Origin: Acanthochromis polyacanthus
Lineage: Eukaryota; Chordata; Actinopteri; Pomacentridae
Length of the DNA: 64,000 bases
Direction: 5' to 3'
Assembly (NCBI RefSeq): GCF_021347895.1
Contig: NC_067116.1
Coordinates: 45,070,628-45,134,627, forward strand
Shown here piece by piece: positions 10,011 to 21,880 of the stretch. Numbering within the stretch: position 1 is the first letter of the stretch; the number at the start of each line of letters is the position of its first letter. The notes beneath the pieces were generated by a model. It saw nothing but the letters and a program-made list of their open reading frames with translations. It made no database searches and was not told the DNA's origin. Both the position numbers and the translations under genes were made by a program.

Positions 10011-12263
10011 CCACTTGTCTCCACTCCACTGTCTGCTCTGCTACATGTGCTGCAGACGGTGCTGTAACAAAATGTGTGATTTCTAAATTACCCCAAACAT
10101 CGTGTTCTGCATTATGTTCTGTAAAGGTTTTCATATTATTTAGTCTGGAGCTCAGCATCATTCTGCTGGAGGAGGAAACAACACGGGCATGTTTGAAGTT
10201 CTTCAAACCAAACCTGAAATTGTTAGTGTGACATGTTGTTCTCAGAGGTAAGAGAAGGGGACTTTTGCAAACAGTGACTCATAGATTGGGGAAGAAGAAC
10301 AGAAAGTGTCGTAAAATGTTTGGCCAGTGGCATGATCATACCCACAGTCTACATCCAGTAAGTCAGACTAGTGCACAGTGGACAACATCCAGAACATAAC
10401 AATACCAATATAAGAACGACAATCCAGTATCTGATTATAATAGTGGTTCACTGATGTTTTTCAGTCAGCAGATACTCCTACTCCATCCTTCAGAGACTAC
10501 AGGTAGTATAGTCCAATAACATCCGCAACTTCCACTAAAAGCTGCAACCTGACATTCACACACCTTTATATCTGTTTTGAAGGTCCCTATGGTAAAAGTC
10601 TTTGGATATTTTACAGCACAGAGCAGCTAAATTAGTCGTTCTTTGACTTTGTTTGCAGCTTCTATGGAAATTTACTGCGCGAATGTTGTCTTTAACTCGT
10701 GTTAGACGACATTGCAGTGACAAAATCAGGATTTCAGCTGCAGATGTGAGCTCACGAGTCGCATTTCAGTCACTGTTTCATCCTCCTTTCATTGTCTGAC
10801 TGCAGAAACAGAAAACATACAAATGAAAGCAGCTTTATTGTGAATTTAGCTGTATTAAAATAAAGTTTATGTGAGCACAGAGAGCAGGAGAGAAGTTTAC
10901 AGATGTAAGCAGACTCCTTTTGTTGACCTTGTTATCATGCCTTCATGGTGTTTTTTATGTTAGAAAACACACTGTGAGTGAAATAAGCTGCCAGGATCAT
11001 TTCTAAGCCTTGAAACTTCAGTGTACCGATGACCGTGAGTGGTTTTACAGTGATTGAGCAGATTTATAGGTGAGCCGGTGTGCTTGAGCTGCAGCAAGCG
11101 GTGGAAAAAGTGGCAGGAATCTTATAGATCTGCAAATTCTAGAGGAAGCAAGACATTGTATGCCGTTAAATAATTATTTTTATGGGAAAAAAGCTTCTAA
11201 ATGTCATTTTGATGCATTGAAATGAGTTTTTAGGGGTTTCTGAGCAACAAAAGATGTGAGAAAATGTGTTAATCTGTCAGCTTTCTGTCTTAGTTCCCCT
11301 TGTTTCCAGACTTTATGTTAAGCTAAGGTACGCACTGGTGGCTTCAGTCTGAAATCTAACAGACAGACAATAATGATATCACACCTAAGATCTGAATCTC
11401 TGAAACAGACTGAACAAGTAAAAATGACAGCTTTAATGTGTAATTCCCAGAAATCCTGATCTGGATTTAACATCTTCGGACTGAGGAAACTCCAGGTCAC
11501 TTTGGTGAGAGCAGACAAATTTCTGAAAAGCGATCAAGGAGAAGCTGTTGAGACTCGGACCTCCTCCTCCTCCTCCTCCTCCTCCTCCTCGTCCTCCGCT
11601 CAACAATCCTGTCATTATTCCCTCTCCACCAGGGTGGGCACGGAATTTTCCCTGCAAAACGGCACAAACAACAACAACAAAAGATAATAACACGGCGTGA
11701 CGTTGTAATCCTGTGAGAAGGAAGCTGTCAGAGGAGCCGGTGAACCCACCCAGCAACATGTCGGGAAACAGATCAGGCTGTTCCCTCTGACCTGAAATCC
11801 CCTCCGGTAATCGGAGACAAAGCAGAACCGAGTCCGCAGATTGCTTATTATTTGCTAAAAAGAACACAGATCCCCGTCTGGTTCCTGTTCTCCTCGGCTG
11901 ACGTCTTACGGACAGCGTGCCGAGCTTTTTCCATTTCAAACAAGTTGTGGGTTTAGTTTTGTCAGTTTGTGCCCTCTGAGCGGCTTTAAACAAACCGAGC
12001 AGGTAGCTGGCGCTGCATGTTCCTACATCTGCTGCTTCCTGCTGATCTGTGCAGTCTGCAGAGTCATTCCTCACCTTCCCTCAAATGCAGTTTCTTTTTT
12101 CTCCAACAGGGATATCATCTTTCTTTCTTCCTGTCTTTCCGGGGTTCCAGAAATGGTTTGAAGTGCATCTTAACTCCACTAACCCTCTCATCAGATCAGT
12201 CCTAATGTGAAGGTTTCAGTTTCTAATAGAAGTGTGTTTTTCCTTCTTTTTTTTTTCTTTCAG
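10011..12263. other. no gene recognised
   Basis: Long non-coding stretch, somewhat richer in GC after 11.4 kb. A (CTC)n trinucleotide run at 11561-11597 creates poly-Gly/poly-Ser frames, including a 213-residue minus-strand frame (11433-12074) with no recognisable domain. No RNA gene or transposon end was identified. Confidence 0.4.
11561..11597. repeat. (CTC)n microsatellite
   Basis: About a dozen CTC/TCC triplets, ending at CGTCCTCC. Confidence 0.9.
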
Positions 12264-12410
12264 ATGCTCCACAGCCGCCCTGGATGAAGTCATCTGCAGC
12301 CCTGGAGGACGGAGGCTGTGGTGGGGAGGGTTCCTGGCACCGTGATTTGATGCACAAAGAGAAACAAAAATCACATTGCCAGGGATTTCCACTCCTTCAC
12401 AGCTCAACAG
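12264..12410 (+). other. possible internal exon (splice-bounded open segment)
   Basis: The segment follows a strong acceptor-like tract (a pyrimidine run from about 12241 ending TTTCAG at 12263) and is followed by AACAG|GTGACT at 12410/12411. It is 147 nt long, a multiple of three, and one frame (starting at the third base) is open throughout, encoding APQPPWMKSSAALEDGG and onward. I do not recognise the peptide, which has no domain. A non-coding RNA exon or chance are real alternatives. Confidence 0.25.
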
Positions 12411-12778
12411 GTGACTCAAAGGCACCTTTTAGTTTGTTCCTGATGCCGTGGAGGCGACGTCGGCGAGCTCAGATGGTTGAGCTCTCTATGTGGATTCTCA
12501 CATGCAAGACTGAAAAAAAAAGCATAAAAGGGTCATTCCAGAATTTGAGGACATTTGGGCTTCAAAATTGTCGAAAAATTTACCTTTTGCAATCGCTTTA
12601 CTAGTTTTCTGCTCCACATTGATCAATGATAGGTATTGATTGGCTCAGCTTCCACGTCAGTGGTAGCATTTTTATTCCATGTTTATGTGTTGTTTGCTAA
12701 CCCTACTCTAATCACAGTAACAGGGTTGCTAATCCATGCTAATGTTAGCTTTTTCTCAGCAGTAGAAGCTAAATACTG
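12411..12778. other. no gene; possible terminal motif
   Basis: Contains GGGTCATTCCAGAATTTGAG near 12530, similar to the GTCATTCCA motif at 41740 and its inverse at 42774, but no partner end was located here. Confidence 0.3.
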
Positions 12779-13392
12779 ATGACAAAAAGAAGACATAAAA
12801 TGACAGAAACAGGACACAGAACGACAAAAACGAGACAGAAAATGGCTAAAACAAGACAGAAAACAACAAAAACAAGAGAGAAAATGACAGAAACGAGACA
12901 CAAAATGACATAACCGAGATAGAAAATACTAAAACAAGAAAGGAAACGACAGAAACTATAAACAAAATGACAGAAAACATAAGAAACAAGATAGAAAATG
13001 ACAAAAATGAGACACAATGACAGAAACGACAGAAAATGACAAAAAAGAGAAAGAAAATTACAAAAACAAGACAGAAAATGACAAAAACAAGACACAAAGT
13101 AAGATAAAAAAGACAAAAACATAAAACAGACAGAAAATGACAAAAACAATACAGAAAACAACAGAAATGAGACACAAAATGACAGAAATAAGAGAGAAAA
13201 CAGCAAAGATAAGACAGAAAATTACAGAAATGAGACAGAAAACGCCAAAAACGAGACATGAAACAACAAAACAAGACAAAAAATGAGAAAAAGAAGACAG
13301 CAAATGACAGAAATGAGACACAAAATGACAGAAAACGGCATAAAACCACAAAAGAGACACAATGACGGAAACAAGACACAAAATGAGAAAAA
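12779..13392. repeat. GACAGAAAATGACAAAAAC minisatellite
   Basis: Irregular tandem copies of words such as GACAGAAAATGACAAAAAC, ACAAGACA and GAGACACAAAATGACAG cover about 610 bp. It is close in word content to the array at 5063-6105 but lacks the 128-bp higher-order unit. The long minus-strand Phe/Cys/Leu/Ser frames across it are artefacts. Confidence 0.9.
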
Positions 13393-15904
13393 ACATCATT
13401 CACAGGTTCTGCTAACATGTTGTGGGACACATGTTCCATCATAATAATTATTATTTAAAATATTATGTTTATTAAAAAATGTTCCCACAATTACCAGAGA
13501 CATGAATGAAAAAATAAAACTAACAAAAAGAGATTTACATTTCATTTGAACTGTTTTATTAGAGATCCAGTTTGGTCATAAGGAGGCAGACAAGAACAAA
13601 ATGATATTTTAGGAGAAACTCCACACTTATTTGATATTTTCAAACCTTTTCAGACATTCTTTTCTCCTAATTATTTTTAGATTTGATCTCAGGAAGACTA
13701 TATTTACACAACGACTGCATGTTTTAGTATTTTGTGCGTGGATTATTTGAAATTTGATGTAAAATGTCCTCCAGTTCTGCAGCCTATTGGCATCTCTTCT
13801 TTCAAAGAAGCCGGGAAGTTGATGTAAATAAGAGCAGCTTTACACAACGGTTTTTCAGAGGCAGCTCTTGGATTCCAGATTCATAAACAAGGAAATTATT
13901 TAGACGTGTGGCGATGAACCTCCAGCTGCACCAGAGCAGACTTTAGGTGTGCGTGAGTCCCGGCTCCCTCCAAAGCCAGCCACCCACTTGCTAAAGGCAC
14001 AGAGCTTAGCTAATTGGTGAGCATTGATCCCTGCTATGTGTTGTTCACAGTGGCTAAGTTCAGTGCCTGAGGTGAAATAGTTGATTCAACGACGGGGATT
14101 TGTTCCGGTGAATGGAAAGAACTTGATGATCTCAGATATGAAGAAGGAAAAGAAGGAGGGGGGAGAGATTAGGTGGAAGGAGAGGCGAGGATCACGGCTC
14201 AGGATTCGTGTTTCCGTCCGAATGAACGCAGATCTCAACAGACGCCAGACAAACCCGAAACCACATCTGTCCACATCTGTCCCGCCTCGCCTTCTGTCTC
14301 CGGCAAGATTCGTCGTGCACGTTAGGGAAAAAGTCTGCGGAGAGACGGTGCGACTCGGGTTTAACATGGGCTTAAAAATGCCATGGATTGTGTTGGGCTT
14401 TCAGGAATGCGGTGCTAAATGTCAGAGCCGTCTGGGCGTGTCGCTTCACGTCCACCTGAGTTAGCTCAGATCTGCTGCACATGACAGTCGAACCCGCACA
14501 CGATTAATCGACCGGCGAGCCCTCCCACATACAGGGATTACTGCGCTACTGGCCATGGAACATCTATCAAACATCAGATAAAGAAATGTGCAGGAAGTGG
14601 CACAAATTTATCTCCTTTTTGTATAAACGAAACCAAGAGTCTTTGTCTACAGACAGGTGACAAATTAAAGGCAAAATCAACATAAACTCTCTCAGGAGGA
14701 TGTTGCTGCCACACCTCCTTCAGTGCCTCTTGGATTTATGCATCTCTCTGTTAACTTACTGCTTATTTTGCAGAATAATCATCTAATCTGAACATTCAGT
14801 CTCATATAGGTTAGTGTGACAAACTGTAGGTCATTAAATTGAAATCCAAAGTGTCCATACACTACCTATTTTCCACTGGATTTGGGTCACTGTTGACTCA
14901 TGTTGTGCATCAAACAGTTTAAAGATTAATCTCTCATTTGGGGTTTTGATGATGGAGTGCTGTCCAAAACAAGGTCCAAAACCTCCTACAGGTGTTCATT
15001 TAGATTTAAATCTGGTGATTACAAGATTCAAATAACTTTTAATGGATCTATTCGTGACCGTTCAACTCCTAGGGATGTAGTCATTGTCACTACTTGAATC
15101 AGGATAGAAATGCTCCATGAAAAGACAAAGCTGATCGCTTTTTAGTTTGCAATGATCTTTTCTTCTAAAGGACTCAAACCAGACCAGGAAAATGCACCTA
15201 GACCCCCTTTTACTGCACTGTAGAAAGTCAATAATTCAGGTTTTACTTTAATTTGTCACTTATCTGTACATATGTAATACATGTAATCACGAATCCTTTA
15301 GAGGTTTCAGGTTTTATATCAAGAAAACATCGAGAAAAAAAAGAGCCAGAGAGAGTGTTTCATTTAACATGTGGAACTGTGTTTGATGTGTGAAACTCAT
15401 TCATTCATAAACTGTTTAGCCAGAAAACATGACAAGTTAGAACTGATAAACCTTCTTTTCACTGCTAATGTGGGATATCAGTGACTCATTACCCATTACT
15501 GAGAACTCTGAGTCATCAAATCGGCTTAGTGCGTAATTCATTCAAGCCAAATTTTCTGATTATTTGTTAGTTTAGCATTGCTCTGCTGGGTTTAGGTTTA
15601 AGTACTCAGATTCCTGGGCTGTGCCCTCCCGTGCCTACTGAACTGGTATCAGTGTTTTACCTGAAAACTGGCTCAGTTCAGCAGGAACAGGAGTGGAGCC
15701 TCCGATGCCACAAAAACACAGCCGGGTTCAGGTTTCTGGTGATCACATGGGAGGCTCACATGGAAACCGAAGCCTTGCAACCTGTTGGACAACAGAAGTC
15801 GGCTCCAGTTAGAGGACTGTCCTTGCTTTATCTGCCGGAACATGAATGTTTCGTAAGCAGATTTTCCATTTTTCTGTCCTGAGCTGGCGAATACCGTTAC
15901 AAAC
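13393..15904. other. no gene recognised
   Basis: Non-coding DNA, with a GC-richer patch at about 14080-14470 in which both strands are open. Neither frame has a recognisable domain. No repeats could be assigned. Confidence 0.4.
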
Positions 15905-15917
15905 TAATGCAGCCGAT

Positions 15918-16096
15918 CCTGTGAAAAAGGGCGTCCCTCAAGGTTCTGTGCTGGGCCCACTACTATTCACTATTTAAATAAATAATCTTGGACAGAATAT
16001 TCCAAACTCAGGTTTTCATTTCTACGCTGATAACACTGTCCTGTACTGAGCAGAACCCAAACCTGCTGAGGCCTTTCAGGATTTACAACTTACATT
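15918..16096 (+). pseudogene. reverse transcriptase fragment
   Basis: The translation contains GVPQGSVLGPLLFT, a hallmark RT block, then FHFYADNTVLY, corresponding to the YADD active-site motif with the second Asp changed to Asn. In-frame stops follow FTI and TVLY. This copy is catalytically dead. The clade could be Rex1/L2-like, which I cannot settle. Confidence 0.8.
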
Positions 16097-16243
16097 TTAA
16101 CCCTCCTGTTGTCTTCATTTATGGGCACCAAAAATATTGTTTCCTTGTCTGAAAAATAATCCAAGCATTCAGCAAAAAAAATCCCCAAATTTCTGACAAT
16201 TTGCAAAACCTTCAGGAAGAAAATTCCATTAATTCCTTAAAAG

Positions 16244-16274
<31 letters not shown>

Positions 16275-16277
<3 letters not shown>

Positions 16278-16942
16278 TGACAGTCATTAAAAATTTTGAG
16301 ACCATATTTTTCAACATAATTTTCATTTTGAAGCCCAAAACTGGATTTTCTTCATATGAATCATTTGTTTAGCATTTTGGCATACAGAAACAAAAATCTA
16401 AAGTTTCAAGAATGATTTCAAAATAAAGAATTTCACAAAAGAAAACGGCACCTGCCAAACACAAAGTCACAGCAGTCAATACCGAGTATGGCCTCCATCT
16501 GCTTGGATGCAGGCAGCAATCCGTCGGCGCATGCTTTGGACCAGGCTTCTGATTGTGGGTTGGGAACAGCCCATACGCCTGGATACATCACTGTAGCTCA
16601 AAGCGGCCTCCACCATACCCAGTGCCCGGAGACGTTGTTCATGTGATAGACGCGGCATGATGCTGTTCACTGGACTAACAATGGTGGCCTTTTTTGGGCC
16701 TTTATATAGGCCTTCAAACCCATTCTCACATTGTACTCACTGAGTATTGCTTGGTGTGTATTTGGTTCACTTTTGCAAAGTGACCAACCCATGTGCAATG
16801 AATCATGACAAAATGACAACTCATCATTATCTCAACTACCAGGGCACTAGATCATCTGTAAATCCACCATGAATCATTACAACCCCCCTACAAGTAGAAT
16901 TCTGCCTACATTTCTACCTCAAAGGTTCTATTGACTGTCAGT
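16275..16942 (-). mobile_element. internally deleted Tc1/mariner-like element
   Basis: The left terminus is CACTGACAGTCATT after TA at 16273-16274. The right terminus is TTGACTGTCAGTA, inverted, with TATA following. The inserted unit of about 668 bp lies inside a TA tract, as expected for a TA-targeting transposase. It retains only the two ends of a transposase gene (see 16476-16658). Confidence 0.75.
16476..16658 (-). pseudogene. Tc1 transposase end-to-end fusion micro-ORF
   Basis: An ATG at 16658 opens a 60-residue frame. The first two-thirds (MPRLSHEQRLRALGMVEAAL, then SYSDVSRRMGCSQPTIRSLV) is the N-terminal helix-turn-helix of a Tc1-type transposase. It passes without a stop into QSMRRRIAACIQADGGHTRY, which matches the extreme C-terminus of such transposases. 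The whole catalytic core (DD34E region) is deleted in frame. A DNA-binding peptide is conceivable, but nothing shows that it is expressed. Confidence 0.75.
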
Positions 16943-17299
16943 ATACTGTATATATATCCCCCAAATTTGGCAAGAAAATTCTTGTAAATATTTTTAAAAA
17001 ATGAGTAAAAGTCTACCAAAAAAGCCTCAAAATATCTAAAATGATTCCATATATATCAGTAAAACTTTCTAATATTTTCTTTAAGAACATTCACAAAAAA
17101 TCTACCAAAATCCAGTGAATTTCGCTGGTTTTGGTTGATTTTTTTATGAATGTTCTTAAGAAACATTTTTTTTCTAACAAAAAATATTCAAAAATTTCCC
17201 AAAAATGTTAAAAATGGGGACATCAGAAGTTCCACTGTGAAAATGTATTTTTTTAATCACATTTTCAAACTTGAAAAATTTGACCTACAGGTGGGTTAA

Positions 17300-17466
17300 C
17301 AAGGAAACATGGACGTCACATCTCAGATCTATGGATTCTCTGCAGTTTGTCGTCCCCAAAGTACAATCTCAACTGGACAAGAAAGCATGTAGGTTTTTGG
17401 CATTTAATGCTTGGAATAAATTACAATCTGAACTTAAACTTGTGTTACGTGTGAGCAAGTTTTAAT
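17300..17466 (+). pseudogene. LINE ORF C-terminal remnant
   Basis: The frame encodes LRSMDSLQFVVPKVQSQLDK and then RFLAFNAWNKLQSELKL before a stop. This resembles the conserved end of teleost LINE polyproteins (LRS...F.VP......FSAWNxLQ). It directly abuts the R end of TTAA copy E. Confidence 0.65.
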
Positions 17467-17578
17467 GTTAATTTTATCTGTTGTTCACTGTTTTTAATGT
17501 GACTATGCTCCCTGTAAAGGAGATCTCTGATCTCAGTGGGACTAACCTGGTTAAATAAATGCTAAATAAATAAAATTA

Positions 17579-20339
17579 AAATCCTGTTTATTCCTCTCGA
17601 CGAGGCTGCAAACACCTGTCTCTCCCCTAAACTCACCTGCCTCCTCTCAGGCGTCTTTCTGTGACATTAAAGGCCAGACTGGAGTTCACTGTGAGGTAAT
17701 CCTGGTGAAATGTCTGCTATGTCTGTGTAATTGATGTCACCCAGCAGCCCCCATTATCACTGATTGGGAATGTGTGCAATGCTGCTTCCTCCCTGCATTC
17801 CAGATAAACTCACAGCCACCGAAGGGGAATATAAAATAACAGAAAAAAAATCTTTTCATTTTTTTTTACTGTTGGTAACAAAAAGAATCAATTTGGAAGA
17901 AAATACACCATTTAAGAATTCATTTATTGTGTCATTTTTATTTTTTCAATAAAACAGTCCCCAACAAATAAACTATATAACTTCACATAATGCCACTGCT
18001 TGTCACTGTTCATTGACAGAAAACTGCAGTTTTTCTGTTATTTTCCAGATGTATTTTGAAAAAACTTGATTGTTTCTAGCTCTAAAAAAGGTTTGCTTTG
18101 CAGAGATTCATGACCTCATAAGACAGAAACCTTCATGGTGGGAAATGAAATTCAACACAACTGAACACTAAAAAAAAACAACAGCTGCTCTGTTTGTTTT
18201 CAGTTTCACAGCAGATGAACTTTGCTGAAGTCAAACGGTCAGAAGTTCAGCTTTCTATCTGAGCCGCACTTGTTGCATCCGGCTGCAGCTCCACGGTTTC
18301 ATGCATCAAAATCAAAAACAATAAAGCCACAGTTCTCATGAAAACAGAATCACACCCCCGCCCAGCCGGAGTCTGTCCAGACCAAAGCCTGCAGCCTCCT
18401 TTTAGTCTCCATAGCGATGTCAGCATCCCTTTCATCTTCGGGCCTCAAAGGCTGACCAGATTTCATGATGTGGCCGCTTTATTGAGCCTGATCTGCTTTT
18501 CTTGCCCCCGTCGCCGTTCAATCAGCGTTGTGCGGTTCTGGCCTGTGGCTGCAAGCTCGGCTGCGTAATTTGGTTTAGAGCTGAACGGGAACATCTGTTC
18601 TACAAAGCTGCACCTCCTTCCGGTCCTCGGGCTTCACGGAAACAAACGAGGCCGGCGGTGGGGCGTCGCAGGACCTCCAGATCTACAGGCAACCACCTCC
18701 AGTCCCAACCAGCAGCAATCTGAGAGGAGAAGAAATGAGTGGAGTCACGCAGGATTTATTGTTCCACTGCTTTATTGATTTCATATGTTCAGGAGGAGGC
18801 TTAAAGTTTCAGGAACACCATCATTATGTGAGTAGATTTATGTGCAGACATTTATCAAACAATAAACACGGAACGAAGGAACGCTGCAAAAACTGTACAT
18901 TCAGTCCTATTTGAAGAAAAAATACGATGATGGACAACAGAGGACTCAGAAATAGAAAGGTGCTAACTTGAAGTCAAAAAAGATTCTTCGCAGTGATGGT
19001 TTCACAGAAATGGATGCAGGTCTGACTTGTACCATGACCAAGACTCTAACATTCATTCAGACATGAAGCCGATACGCTCAGATGCTCTCAGATTCTAGAT
19101 CCTGTCAAGAAAACCCGTGTTTCTTTGGAAATTTTTAGAAACCGAAGCCGAATGATCGCCCTGAGAACATCTTTGACAACACAATCGGGTAAGTGGTGCC
19201 AGAATGCAAGAAGAAAAAATGAGAGGATTAAGAAAAGACAGAAACAAACGCTCACACACATCATCAAGGCTGACAGAGTAAATGGCCGCCGTCCAGCCTC
19301 AAGATGAAACCTGCGTCGTCTTAATGAAACAGGAATGAAAAAGCACTTGATGTGTGCTCGTGGCAGTTTCTCCGTCCCGTTGGAGCTTGTTATTTATTTA
19401 TTAAAGGACAGAACTAAATGGATAATAATTGAATTTGTGCTGACGGTGTGTCTGCCTCGATCACGCTACATCTCATAACCTCTACCGTCCTCCTGTGCTT
19501 CTACCTGGAATCTGATAAATGGAAAACCGCTGCTTCCAGAGCTGCTATGGATTTTAAGAACACGTGAACATACTGGCATCAAGAGAAGGCAAATATGAAG
19601 CTATTAGTATGTTTAAACACTCTTTTGTTACGATGCAGAGAAAAATGCAGATAACAAGACTGCTGGTTTGAAAAGCATGTTTTCTTTTGCAAAAATCTCC
19701 AAAATCCTACCATTTGTCCCAGAAAGACACTATAAAAGCAAAAAAAAAGTTGAATTTTCACCTTTTAGATGAGCTAATCATGTGTGAGGTGGAGTTTTGT
19801 TGGGAAAATTATCTAACTCTGAGCTTAAAATCTTCAAATTTCTTCAAAATTTGTTAATTCTACATGTCTCAATTTAAAAAATCACCTAAAATAAAAACTT
19901 TGCTCTGACCAGAATCTGTAAAAAACAAAATATTCTACGCTTCTGCCACAACTGTGGAGCTATTAGTGATTTTACTGTCATCAACAGTGACAGGACAAAA
20001 AATCAGGGAATTTTTTTCTCAACCGTGTTGAACTGCAGGCAGTGTTTCCACAGAGCATACAGATGACAAGTACGGAAACTAAATAAATGTGGAAATAATG
20101 GCATGTTCATTTGTTTCTTCCGACTGTTGGTAACAGATATGGACACCTGGAAAAATGTTGGACATATAGATTCCAGGTTTTTGCAGTTTTTGTAGAATAA
20201 ATAACTTCAGAAATTCAGCTTTTGTTTCGTCTTTTCAAACTGCACAGAACACATTTTAAGTTCTTTCTGCTTTTGGTTCTTCTATAGAGTGTGAAGAAAA
20301 ACGTGACAGGAGCAACAGAAAGGGTCATTTAGGAAACAA
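17579..20339. other. no gene recognised
   Basis: A mixed, non-coding stretch of 2.8 kb. Short open frames (for example 17764-17952 and 18338-18723) have no domain content. I found no transposon ends, RNA genes or tandem arrays. Confidence 0.4.
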
Positions 20340-20800
20340 CTGAGCATCGTTTATTACTCCGTGGCGGAGTCATGTGACGATTGCCGTTGGTTTGTCTGTC
20401 TGTCCGTCTGTCTGTCTGTCAGCGACGTTACTCAAAAACAGATTAACAAATTTGGATGAAATTTCCAGAGAAGCTCAGAAATGACTCAAGGACCAAGTGA
20501 CCAGATTCTGGCAGTGATGCAGCTTATAGTCTGGATCCATGGATTAGTTAAAGATTTCTGTGTCACTGACAGATAGCAGCACGGCGTCACTGTAACCATG
20601 ACAACCAGTGAACATCAGCTGATTGTGATCCTACTACAAATCCACCTCTGAGGACTTATCAGGACTTATCGATCAGAAATGATCCAAGGAACAGCTGATT
20701 AAACTGTGGGGGTGTTTCTGAGTCCCACCAATTCCTGCCTCCTGCTACATATTTAGGTCACGTGATCCGGTGTCTGTATGTGGCACACCTAAAATTTGGT
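20340..20800. repeat. probable dispersed repeat beginning with a (TCTG)n tract
   Basis: CTCCGTGGCGGAGTCATGTG is followed by (TCTG/TCCG)n and then AACAAATTTGGATGAAATTT. I associate this order with a common teleost interspersed repeat. Only one copy is in the window, so the assignment rests on memory. Confidence 0.35.
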
Positions 20801-21207
20801 GACCACATTTTGTATAATAAGACTTAACTTTTACAGTATTCCAGCCAGTACAATATTTTATATTAAACAAAGGACAGGAAAACAGCAGTATTCCAAGGGG
20901 GAACTGTTGACATCAGCACTGTTGCACCTGGGTCACTTTAGGGGGAGGGACACCACGGCACCCCAGATGTGACCTGGAGGACGAGGACAAGGAGTGCGCT
21001 GAGTGTGTTCATTGCTGCATGCTATCTCCTGTATTTTACAGGTTAGTACGGTTAAAAACTGCTAATGTGTGATTATGACTTGTCAAGCTTTAAACGTTAA
21101 ATCGCTGTGTGTCAGTGAGATGTTGCTTTGTGTGACAAAATATAAAAATAATGCCGTTAAAAATGCGCGACTGCTATGTTCGCGGGCTAACTGCTAACCG
21201 GGAAATG
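20801..21207. other. no recognisable feature
   Basis: Non-coding sequence without clear structure, bordering the foldback-like element. Confidence 0.4.
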
Positions 21208-21880
21208 GCATACTAACGTACTACTCATACTAAGTGTGACGTCAAAATAAGTATGTAGTGCGTTCACATTAGATAGTATGAAAAGACTGAGTATGCGAGA
21301 AATACCCGGATGTATACTATATCCGGAAAATTTTTAAGTATGCACGGTGACCACACTAGTCATACTCAACCGCCCCATAATGCTTTGCGAGCTATCCACC
21401 GAAATGGAAGCCTCCGCGGGATATGTGGCCGGACCGCGGCGATTTTTATTTTATTTTATGTGCTTAAGTAGTCATCCTAATCACCCCACAGATTTGAGAA
21501 ATAGGCGTTTTCTGACCAACGTTCTAAATTTGTCAGACGCCTCACAACGTGCTACTGAATGCTAGCAGCTAGTTGCAGCAGCTCGCTTAGCATACAGAAC
21601 AAGTAGCAGCTACCTCCAGTAGCCTGCAGCTACAACTGAAACGATTCGCATAATCTGGCTAATAACTGCATGAGGAGTGCCGGCTTGAAATTGCCACATT
21701 AATTATGCGACTGTTTGTTAGCGTAAAATCGACCTGAAGCCGACATTCAGCCGAGATATTTGATAGCCGTACTTCCGGTTTTTGTCGTCGGAGGTTTGAA
21801 ATGCATTATGGGAAACGTAGTAGTATACTACAGTGTGAACGGTCGGCATTCTAATCCTACTTATAGTACGTTGTATACAG
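21208..21880. mobile_element. MITE-like element with imperfect terminal inverted repeats
   Basis: The left edge CATACTAACGTACTACTCATA and the right edge CCTACTTATAGTACGTTGTATA are inverted relatives. Inner blocks GTGCGTTCACATTAGATAGT (left) and GTAGTATACTACAGTGTGAA (right) are also inverted. Edges are approximate and no target duplication was resolved. A 72-codon frame inside (21347-21565) is unassigned. Confidence 0.5.

Larger units (their letters stand above)
16097..17299 (+). mobile_element. TTAA-flanked palindromic element, copy E (carries a nested Tc1 remnant)
   Basis: The L end is TTAACCCTCCTGTTGTC at 16097. The R end is shortened: ...TTTGACCTACAGGTGGGTTAA, closing at 17296-17299, lacks the GACGACACGA block. 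The arm is interrupted at a (TA)n tract (16248-16274) by a Tc1-like remnant and resumes near 16955 (CCCCCAAATTTGGCAAG). The central hairpin is at about 17085-17165. Confidence 0.75.
15905..17578 (+). mobile_element. degenerate non-LTR retrotransposon (LINE), split by nested elements
   Basis: A reverse-transcriptase fragment (15918-16096) and an ORF 3' end (17300-17466) lie on either side of a TTAA element. They are followed by a tail reading GGAGATCTCTGATCTCAGTG and ending in repeated TAAATAAATG at about 17540-17578, typical of teleost LINEs. Most of the RT domain between the two parts is missing, so the LINE was internally deleted before or during the later insertion. Confidence 0.75.

Noticed and set aside
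11433..12074. 213-codon minus-strand frame with a poly-Gly stretch
   Set aside because: The Gly run comes from the CTC microsatellite; the rest has no recognisable domain and no splice or codon-use support.
12769..13442. Three overlapping minus-strand Phe/Ser/Cys-rich frames
   Set aside because: They coincide with the second minisatellite and are open in all three minus frames, so they are repeat artefacts.
14081..14464. 127-codon plus frame with an overlapping minus frame
   Set aside because: Both strands are open in a GC-richer patch; no recognisable protein features on either.
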